This document shows, piece by piece, positions 58,382 through 64,000 of a stretch of 64,000 nucleotides of DNA. Within the stretch, counting starts at the first letter, position 1; the number at the start of each line of letters is the position of its first letter. Source of the stretch: Pseudomonas sediminis (lineage in GTDB: Bacteria > Pseudomonadota > Gammaproteobacteria > Pseudomonadales > Pseudomonadaceae); contig NZ_CP154631.1 of assembly GCF_039555755.1 (NCBI RefSeq), positions 4,551,909 through 4,615,908 of the forward strand, read 5' to 3'. A program made the translations under genes and the position numbers. The notes beneath the pieces are model-generated. The model did no database searches. It saw nothing but the letters and a program-made list of their open reading frames with translations, and was not told the DNA's origin.

Positions 58382-60055
58382 TCAGTGATGCTCGATGCGA
58401 TTGCGCCCGCCGCGCTTGGCGCAATACAGGGCGATATCGCTACGTGACAGCGCGGCCTCGACGCTGGCATCGCTGGCGTTGAGCGAGGAAATGCCAACGC
58501 TGACGGCGAGGAAGATCGGCTCCCCGGCGTGCATGATCGGCGCCTTGGCCAGTTCGTTCTGGATGCGCGTAGCGAAGTGCATGGCCTGGTCCAGATCCGC
58601 CTCGCTGAGCACCACGGCGAACTCTTCGCCACCCAGGCGCCCGGCGGTGTCGGTCTTGCGCAACTGGGTGCAGAGAATCGCCGCGAAGTGACGCAGGGCC
58701 TGGTCGCCGACGTTGTGGCCCCAGCGGTCGTTGATGGTCTTGAAGTAGTCCAGGTCGAACATCAGGATCGCCGCGCTCTGCTCGGGGCTGCGCTGCAGGC
58801 GCGCCAGTTCGGCTTCGAGCTGGCGCATGAAGTGCCGACGATTGGCGAGCTGGGTAAGGAAGTCGGTGGTGGCGAAGGCCTGCAGCTCGGCTTCGATCTG
58901 CTTGCGTTCGGTGACGTCAGTCATGAAGCCATGCCAGATCACGCTGCCGTCTTCTTCGCGGCGCGGGCAGGCTTCGCCCTGGCACCAGGCGATTTCACGC
59001 CCCGGTACCTGCACGCGAAACTCCAGATACCAGTCCGTCAGTTCTTCGGCCGATAGTTGCAGGGAGTCGATGAAGGCCATGCGGTCGTCCGGATGGACGA
59101 TGGCCGTCAGCGCCTGAGCGTCCTGCATCAGTTGTATCGCACTGAGCCCGCAGATGGCTTGCGCGCCGGCGCTGACGTAGGTGAAGGCAGAGGTGCCGTC
59201 GGCCTGCCGGCGGAACTGGAAGACCATGCCGGGGATTTCATTGGTCAGGTCGGTCATCAGGGCCGCAGTCTGCTGCACCTGATCGGACAGGCGGCGCATG
59301 GCGGTGATGTCGGTGGTGGTGCCAATCATGCGCAGCGGTTTGCCGTGCATGTCGCGCTCGACCACCTTACCGCGGCTGCATACCCATTTGTACTGGCCGT
59401 CGCGGCAACGCAGGCGGTGCTCGACTTCATAGGCGTCAGTGCGCTGATCCAGATGCGCCTGGATGGTAGCGCGCACGTAGTTGAGGTCAGCCGGGTGCAC
59501 GCGGGTATAGCTCTCTTCGATGCGATTGCCGATTTCGTGGTCGGCATAGCCGAGCAGCGCCTTCCAACTGCTGGAGTAATGGATGTCGCCAGTGGTGATG
59601 TTGCGGTCCCAAATGCCTGTACCGCTCCCGGCGATGGCCAGTGCCATGCGCCGCTCGCTGGCATGCAGGGCGGCGACTTCATGGCGCTGGCGGGCCTCTT
59701 GCGCTTCGCGCGCCAGCAGGTCGAGGGCCAGTGCGGCGAAGTCCTGCAGGGCTTCGTGCTGCTTGGCGTCGAGCGTGCGGGGCGGGTCGAAATGCAGGTA
59801 GAGCGTGCCGAGCCTGACGCCCTCTTGCATCAGCAAGGGCCAGACCAGGGAGGTGGGTGAGGTTTCGCGAGTGTCGATGAGCTTCGCCAGACGAGCGTCG
59901 CTCAGACCAGGGCTGGCCCATATATGCCGTGCAGCCCCAACGCCGGAGACCAGCGCGGCGGCCGAGTCGAAATAGCGGCTAAGCAGACGCACGAAGCCAT
60001 CGAGCCGCTCATCATTGGCGCTGGTGGGCGCGTTGACCGAACACAGGGGCTGCAT
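58382..60055 (-). CDS. GAF-PAS-PAS-GGDEF diguanylate cyclase
   Basis: A 557-residue soluble protein. The order is a GAF-like N-terminal domain (to about 110), PAS (MALAIAGSGTGIWDRNITTGDIHYSSSWKALLG), a second PAS/PAC (FVFQFRR-type core with GFMTDVTERKQIEAEL) and GGDEF (about 395-557). The cyclase has TDFLTQLANRRHF, MFDLDYFKTINDRWGHNVGD and RLGGEEF, all the catalytic residues. No clear inhibitory RxxD site stands out. It should produce c-di-GMP in response to an unknown signal. Confidence 0.92.
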   Translation of the reverse strand: MQPLCSVNAPTSANDERLDGFVRLLSRYFDSAAALVSGVGAARHIWASPGLSDARLAKLIDTRETSPTSLVWPLLMQEGVRLGTLYLHFDPPRTLDAKQHEALQDFAALALDLLAREAQEARQRHEVAALHASERRMALAIAGSGTGIWDRNITTGDIHYSSSWKALLGYADHEIGNRIEESYTRVHPADLNYVRATIQAHLDQRTDAYEVEHRLRCRDGQYKWVCSRGKVVERDMHGKPLRMIGTTTDITAMRRLSDQVQQTAALMTDLTNEIPGMVFQFRRQADGTSAFTYVSAGAQAICGLSAIQLMQDAQALTAIVHPDDRMAFIDSLQLSAEELTDWYLEFRVQVPGREIAWCQGEACPRREEDGSVIWHGFMTDVTERKQIEAELQAFATTDFLTQLANRRHFMRQLEAELARLQRSPEQSAAILMFDLDYFKTINDRWGHNVGDQALRHFAAILCTQLRKTDTAGRLGGEEFAVVLSEADLDQAMHFATRIQNELAKAPIMHAGEPIFLAVSVGISSLNASDASVEAALSRSDIALYCAKRGGRNRIEHH

Positions 60056-60383
60056 AGTGGTTCTGCTTGGATAGAAACGCGGAAGGCGCCTGATATTGAT
60101 ACGCCATTACTGAGCCGGCGTCTAATCGTTCGTGCACCTAAAGCCACTATTTATCAGCCTTTGCGCCGGATACTCAACCCCCGATCAGTCTGGCCAGGGC
60201 CTGCACTGGCTCTGGTTGCGGTTTTTCAGAGTAGCCGTGCGCCTTAAAATTGTTATGATATAACATCTTTAAGATAAATCATTTACCGATACATCCCGCG
60301 CTGCTGTCTGGACGTCGCCAGCCGCCCCAGTAGGCCAACGCACACCCCTCCCTCACTTAGAAAACGCAACGCTAGGAATACCC
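60056..60383. promoter_or_regulatory. Divergent promoter region between the cyclase and the TonB receptor
   Basis: 328 bp without a gene, markedly AT-rich around 60240-60290. It contains the Zur-like palindrome at 60251-60265 and, close to the receptor ATG, CTAGGA as ribosome binding site. Confidence 0.6.
60251..60265. promoter_or_regulatory. Zur-box-like palindrome upstream of the TonB receptor
   Basis: TGTTATGATATAACA matches the gammaproteobacterial Zur core TGTTATANTATAACA in all but one base. It lies about 120 bp upstream of the ATG within an AT-rich promoter-like stretch. Confidence 0.7.
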
Positions 60384-62435
60384 ATGAAAGCCACTTCGGC
60401 CTCCCTCGCCGTCATGACCGCCCTGGTCACGCCTCAGATTCACGCTGCCTCGTCCGGCAACTCCACCGTTTCGCTCGGGTCGGTCTACGTCACCCCGGAG
60501 GCCAGCGGCACGCTACGCACCGACAGCATTCTGTCCTCGGTCGACATCATGAGCAGCGACAAGATCGAGGATAAGAACGTGATGAACAGCTGGGAGCTGG
60601 TGGGCCAGATGCCCGGCATCCAGCTGACCGAGACGCGCATGGGCGCCGAGTCCGGCAAGGTGACCTTCCGTGCGTTCAACGGCGAGGGCTACATCAATGG
60701 CATCAAGACCCTGATCGATGGCGTGCCGAGCAACGTCAACAGCGGCAACCAGCGCTTCATCGACATGGTCTTCCCGCTGGATCTGGAATACATCGAGGTG
60801 GTGCGCGGCACCAATGATCCGCGCTACGGCCTGCATAACATCGGCGGCAACATCAATTTCGTCACCCGCCAGGGCGGCAACTACACCGACGGCCGCCTGA
60901 CCTACGGCAGCTTCAATACCCGCGAATTCCAGTTGGCCGTAGGCCACGAAGAAGGCAACTTCGCGCAGAACTACTTTCTGGCCAAGCAGGATTCCGACGG
61001 TTTCCGCGACAACAGCAACTCCAACAAATATTCCCTGGGCGGCAAATGGTTCGTCACTGATGACGAGCAGACCATGAAGCTCGGCATAGTCGCCCGCCTC
61101 TATCACCACCAGGCCGAGGAGCCGGGTTTTCTCACCGCACAGGAGCTGGCCGCGAGCCGCACCCAGTCACCGGAAAAGAACGCCAACGACGGCGACGACC
61201 GCGACATGAAGCATCTCAGCGCGCATGCCGATTTCCAGCTCAGCGATGACCTGAGCCTGAGCAACAAGCTGTACTACAACAGCTACGACGATGACCGCAC
61301 CGTCACCTTCACCAGCTACCCGGTCGGCAATGCCCCGCGTCAGCGCCGCCAGTGGGAAGAGCGCCAGACCGGCGTGCTGAGCAACCTGACCTGGCGCGCC
61401 CACGAGATGCTGACCCTCGACGGCGGCATCAACTATGAGCAGCAGAACAACGAATACAGCCGCTACCGCTACAACTTCGGCATCCCCACCGATTTCGACG
61501 CGCCGCCGGCGCGTACGCAGAACGACGACAGCTACACGCTGTACAACACCGGCGCCTATGCCCAGGCGATCATCCAGCCCATCGAGCAGCTGAAGATCAT
61601 CCCGGCGTACCGCGTCGACAAGTTCTCCGGTAATACCGAGCTGATGAACGGCGAGAAGGCCGAGCTGCAGGACTACGGCTGGATCGAACAGCCCAAGCTC
61701 AGCGTGGTGTACAGCATCACCCCGGACATCAACGTCTACGCCAACTGGGGGCGTACCTTCCAGATCCTTACCGGCTCCACCGCACCGGCCTACATGACCG
61801 CCGGCCAGGCCTCGTACAAACCGTCGATCAACACCGGCAAGGAAGTGGGGGTGAAGTTCAAGCCGTTCGCCGGCTCGGAAGCGCGCATCGCCGTGTGGCA
61901 ACAGGAGGCCACCGACGAAGTGGCCAACATGCCCAGCACCGGCACCACCGTCGGCCTGGGTGAAACCAAGCGTCGTGGCATCGACATGCAGCTCACCGCA
62001 CAGCTGAACGATCAGTGGACGGTGTGGGGTTCGCACGCCATCCAGGAAGCCAAGGTGGTCAGCGCCTTCACCGCTGGCGGGCAGTCGCTGGCGGGCAAGG
62101 AGGTGTTCTCCACGCCGCGCTACATCAGCAATGCCGGGGTCGACTACCAGTTCAACGACGCCTGGCGCTTCGGCCTGTCGGCCCGCGCCCAGGGCGACTA
62201 CTACATCGACGAGCTGAACCAGCAAGGCAAGTACGGCGGCTTCGCGGTGCTCGATGCCAACGTGCGCTATCAGGTATCGGCCACCACCAGCCTCGACCTG
62301 CAGATGAAGAACCTGACCGACCGCGACTACGAGTACGTATGGTTCGACAACTTCTTCTGGGGCGGCGATGACCAGCCGATGTTCTCCCCTGCTCCAGGCC
62401 GCTCGGCCTATCTGTCGGTGAACATGAAACTCTAA
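60384..62435 (+). CDS. TonB-dependent outer-membrane receptor, probably zinc-related
   Basis: A 683-residue receptor. A short signal peptide (MKATSASLAVMTALVTPQIHAAS) precedes the plug (about 30-160) with SWELVGQMPGIQLTE, VTFRAFNGEGYINGIKTLIDGVPSN and LEYIEVVRGTNDPRYG. The beta-barrel follows and ends FSPAPGRSAYLSVNMKL, with a terminal aromatic-poor strand. Plug and barrel are complete. The upstream Zur-like box points to zinc or a zincophore; sequence alone does not give the ligand. A terminator follows. Confidence 0.92.
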   Translation: MKATSASLAVMTALVTPQIHAASSGNSTVSLGSVYVTPEASGTLRTDSILSSVDIMSSDKIEDKNVMNSWELVGQMPGIQLTETRMGAESGKVTFRAFNGEGYINGIKTLIDGVPSNVNSGNQRFIDMVFPLDLEYIEVVRGTNDPRYGLHNIGGNINFVTRQGGNYTDGRLTYGSFNTREFQLAVGHEEGNFAQNYFLAKQDSDGFRDNSNSNKYSLGGKWFVTDDEQTMKLGIVARLYHHQAEEPGFLTAQELAASRTQSPEKNANDGDDRDMKHLSAHADFQLSDDLSLSNKLYYNSYDDDRTVTFTSYPVGNAPRQRRQWEERQTGVLSNLTWRAHEMLTLDGGINYEQQNNEYSRYRYNFGIPTDFDAPPARTQNDDSYTLYNTGAYAQAIIQPIEQLKIIPAYRVDKFSGNTELMNGEKAELQDYGWIEQPKLSVVYSITPDINVYANWGRTFQILTGSTAPAYMTAGQASYKPSINTGKEVGVKFKPFAGSEARIAVWQQEATDEVANMPSTGTTVGLGETKRRGIDMQLTAQLNDQWTVWGSHAIQEAKVVSAFTAGGQSLAGKEVFSTPRYISNAGVDYQFNDAWRFGLSARAQGDYYIDELNQQGKYGGFAVLDANVRYQVSATTSLDLQMKNLTDRDYEYVWFDNFFWGGDDQPMFSPAPGRSAYLSVNMKL

Positions 62436-62510
62436 GCCGCCCGGCTGCAACCTGGCCTGCAGGAGCTCGAAAACGGACTCCTGCACGCACAACATGGTGT
62501 GACCAGCGAA

Positions 62511-62681
62511 CGTAGGGTGCGCCGTGCGCACCGCCAGGGCACCTCGACAGCATCGGTTGCACACGGCGCAAATCATCAATGAAAAGGCCAGGGACGAACC
62601 CTGGCCTTTTTGCGTTCAAGGGGCTGACGGTCAGCACCGGCGTGGTGACGGCTTGCCCCGGTGCGCGCGGCGCACCCTACG
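62511..62681. repeat. Inverted-repeat-bounded 171 bp element (CGTAGGGTGCGC ends)
   Basis: CGTAGGGTGCGCCGTGCGCACCG at 62511-62533 and its inverted copy at 62659-62681 agree in 22 of 23 positions. The intervening sequence carries a terminator and no gene. A related end lies at 40487. The layout resembles a small non-autonomous mobile element or a REP pair. Confidence 0.75.
62582..62611. terminator. Bidirectional intrinsic terminator between receptor and DUF1624 gene
   Basis: AAAAGGCCAGGG pairs with CCCTGGCCTTTT across ACGAA, with T runs in both directions. Confidence 0.85.
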
Positions 62682-62691
62682 ACAGAGGTTC

Positions 62692-63831
62692 CTAGAGGTA
62701 CTTCAACCAGCGAATGTCGCGGCGCCGCGCCTTCAGCCGGGCGAACCACTGCGTGGGCGCAAACAGCACGAGCGTCAGCAGCACGGTCGCAGCCCAGACC
62801 CACCCCATCGAATCGAAGCCGAAGTAGTGCCCCTGGTTCGCGCCCCAGATAGCCAGGGCGGCGATGTAGAGCAGCTTCAGCACGTACAGGTGCAGCAGGT
62901 AGAAGAACATCGGCGCACTACCGAATACCGCCAGGGTAGGCACCAGGCGCCCGTCGTTGCGGCGCTCGAAGGCTGCCAGCAGCAGCAGGCCGATACCCAG
63001 CGTCAACGCCAGGAACAGCAGCGAAGGCGGATACTTGGAGATATTGAACAAGCCCATCAGCGTTTGCAGCGCGGTTTCTTCAACGACCCAGGGCTTCTCG
63101 CCATAGCCGTTGAGCAGGCGCAGCAGAACGAACAGCGCCAGCGCAGCGAAACCAACTCGACGCAGCCATTGCAGGCGTTGCTCGGGCGCGCTCGCGCCGC
63201 GAAACCACGGGCCGATCACATAACCCAGGGCGATCACCCCGATCCACGGCAGCACCGGGTACGACGTGCGCAGCCGCAACGTGTCGGAAAACTCAAGCCA
63301 GCCGCGGTCATGCAGGATCGCCCAGGGAATGTGCAGCGCCGACTCTGGGCCGAAGTGCAGCCCATCGAGCAGATTGTGCCCCGCCACCAACGCCAGACCC
63401 AGCACGGCCAACAGCGTGCGCGGCAGCCATAGAAGCGCAGCGAGCGCCAGCATGCTCAGGCCGATAGCCCAGATCACCTGCAGGTAGATCACCGTGGGCG
63501 GGAACTGGAAGGTCCAGGCGAAGTTGACCAGGGTGAACTCCAGCACCACCAGGAACAGCCCGCGCTTGAACAGAAAGGCGCTGGTCGCCGCACGGCTCAT
63601 CTGCTTCTCGCCATAGAGAAACGCCGAAAGCCCGGTGAGCAGAATGAATACCGGCGCGCACAGATGCGCCAAGGTACGGCTGAAGAACAGCGCAGGCTCG
63701 GTGACGGTCACATCCATCGGGTCGCCGACCTGCTGATGCAGGTAGAAGGTTTCGCGAACGTGATCGAGCAGCATGAAGAGGATGACCAAGCCGCGCAGGG
63801 CATCGATCGAAAGCAGACGATTGGAGGGCAT
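62692..63831 (-). CDS. DUF1624 / heparan-alpha-glucosaminide acetyltransferase-like membrane protein
   Basis: A 379-residue protein with about ten helices. The start NRLLSIDALRGLVILFMLLDHVRETF carries the Arg/Asp-His pattern of membrane acyltransferases; LAHLCAPVFILLTGLSAFLYGEKQ and SAPMFFYLLHLYVLKLLY are typical of DUF1624. It may acylate sugars or lipids at the inner membrane; the substrate is unknown. A second Zur-like palindrome lies 31 bp upstream of the ATG. Confidence 0.85.
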   Translation of the reverse strand: MPSNRLLSIDALRGLVILFMLLDHVRETFYLHQQVGDPMDVTVTEPALFFSRTLAHLCAPVFILLTGLSAFLYGEKQMSRAATSAFLFKRGLFLVVLEFTLVNFAWTFQFPPTVIYLQVIWAIGLSMLALAALLWLPRTLLAVLGLALVAGHNLLDGLHFGPESALHIPWAILHDRGWLEFSDTLRLRTSYPVLPWIGVIALGYVIGPWFRGASAPEQRLQWLRRVGFAALALFVLLRLLNGYGEKPWVVEETALQTLMGLFNISKYPPSLLFLALTLGIGLLLLAAFERRNDGRLVPTLAVFGSAPMFFYLLHLYVLKLLYIAALAIWGANQGHYFGFDSMGWVWAATVLLTLVLFAPTQWFARLKARRRDIRWLKYL

Positions 63832-63861
63832 GTAAGGCTTCGAGTAGTACGTGATTGAAAC

Positions 63862-63874
63862 GTAATACTATAAC
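63862..63874. promoter_or_regulatory. Zur-box-like palindrome upstream of the DUF1624 gene
   Basis: GTAATACTATAAC matches the 13-base Zur core GTTATANTATAAC with one difference. It sits at promoter distance from the ATG at 63831. Because it is simply AT-rich, it could also be no more than a -10 element (TATAGT on the minus strand). Confidence 0.5.
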
Positions 63875-64000
63875 TAATATCAGGCACAACGGCGCCACGG
63901 CCACAAGGATTCACAGCGACCGAGCGCACGCACCCAAGCTGAACGAAGGCGGCCGAAAAAAGTCGGAAAAGCTGAACACTCGCCACGGAGGCCCCGCCCC

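Overview
This is a 64 kb stretch of a GC-rich gammaproteobacterial chromosome, almost certainly a Pseudomonas. Its content fits the P. mendocina/oleovorans-like branch (sometimes called Ectopseudomonas), but that placement is an inference. The evidence is the block order aotJQMP-argR-aruCFGDBE followed by ltaE, alaS, lysC, rsmA and tRNA-Ser/tRNA-Arg, the presence of AmrZ and AraC-type ArgR, a divergent Xcp-type secretion cluster, and Pseudomonas-style REP sequences.

Layout. 1-456: end of an MFS transporter. 555-11212: a complete C-P lyase operon, phnCDEFGHIJKLMNP, read leftwards with mostly overlapping genes; it imports phosphonates and converts them to phosphate-bearing ribose. 11595-13571: amrZ, followed by an IS1182-family element sitting in the loop of the amrZ/oadB terminator. 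13612-16818: a three-subunit sodium-pumping oxaloacetate decarboxylase (oadGAB). 17064-19152: a small decaying module (broken AraC regulator, broken SDR, two small secreted-type proteins). 19153-22244: mgtE, a periplasmic SmpA-like protein, three tandem tRNA-Arg(ACG) genes, tRNA-Ser(GCT) and rsmA. 22436-27530: lysC, alaS, ltaE. 27690-40067: arginine uptake and the arginine succinyltransferase pathway with its regulator ArgR. 40614-50976: type II secretion system, gspE-M leftwards and gspCD rightwards. 51102-55813: amidase, DUF7079-type protein, GFA-family protein, SAM methyltransferase, AI-2E-family permease. 56576-60055: one decayed and one intact diguanylate cyclase, convergent. 60251-63874: a TonB-dependent receptor and a DUF1624 membrane protein, convergent, each with a Zur-like palindrome upstream.

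How the parts work together. Three nutrient systems dominate: phosphonate use under PhnF, arginine use under ArgR, and probable zinc acquisition under Zur. RsmA, AmrZ and a diguanylate cyclase are global lifestyle regulators, and the Xcp-type machine exports enzymes.

The least expected signals are not genes. PhnF-type palindromes lie both at the head of the operon and inside phnF. A REP half-unit is translated within phnN, and a REP directly abuts a TTG start of gspH. A GAGAGGG-type repeat follows a stop codon in two operons. An IS sits exactly in a terminator loop. Three genes appear to have lost internal segments, plausibly at short repeats. A shared operator-like sequence lies upstream of aotJ and aruC, and two Zur-like boxes flank the last gene pair. 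Coordinates of starts were chosen from ribosome binding sites and family N-termini read by eye; no database search was possible.
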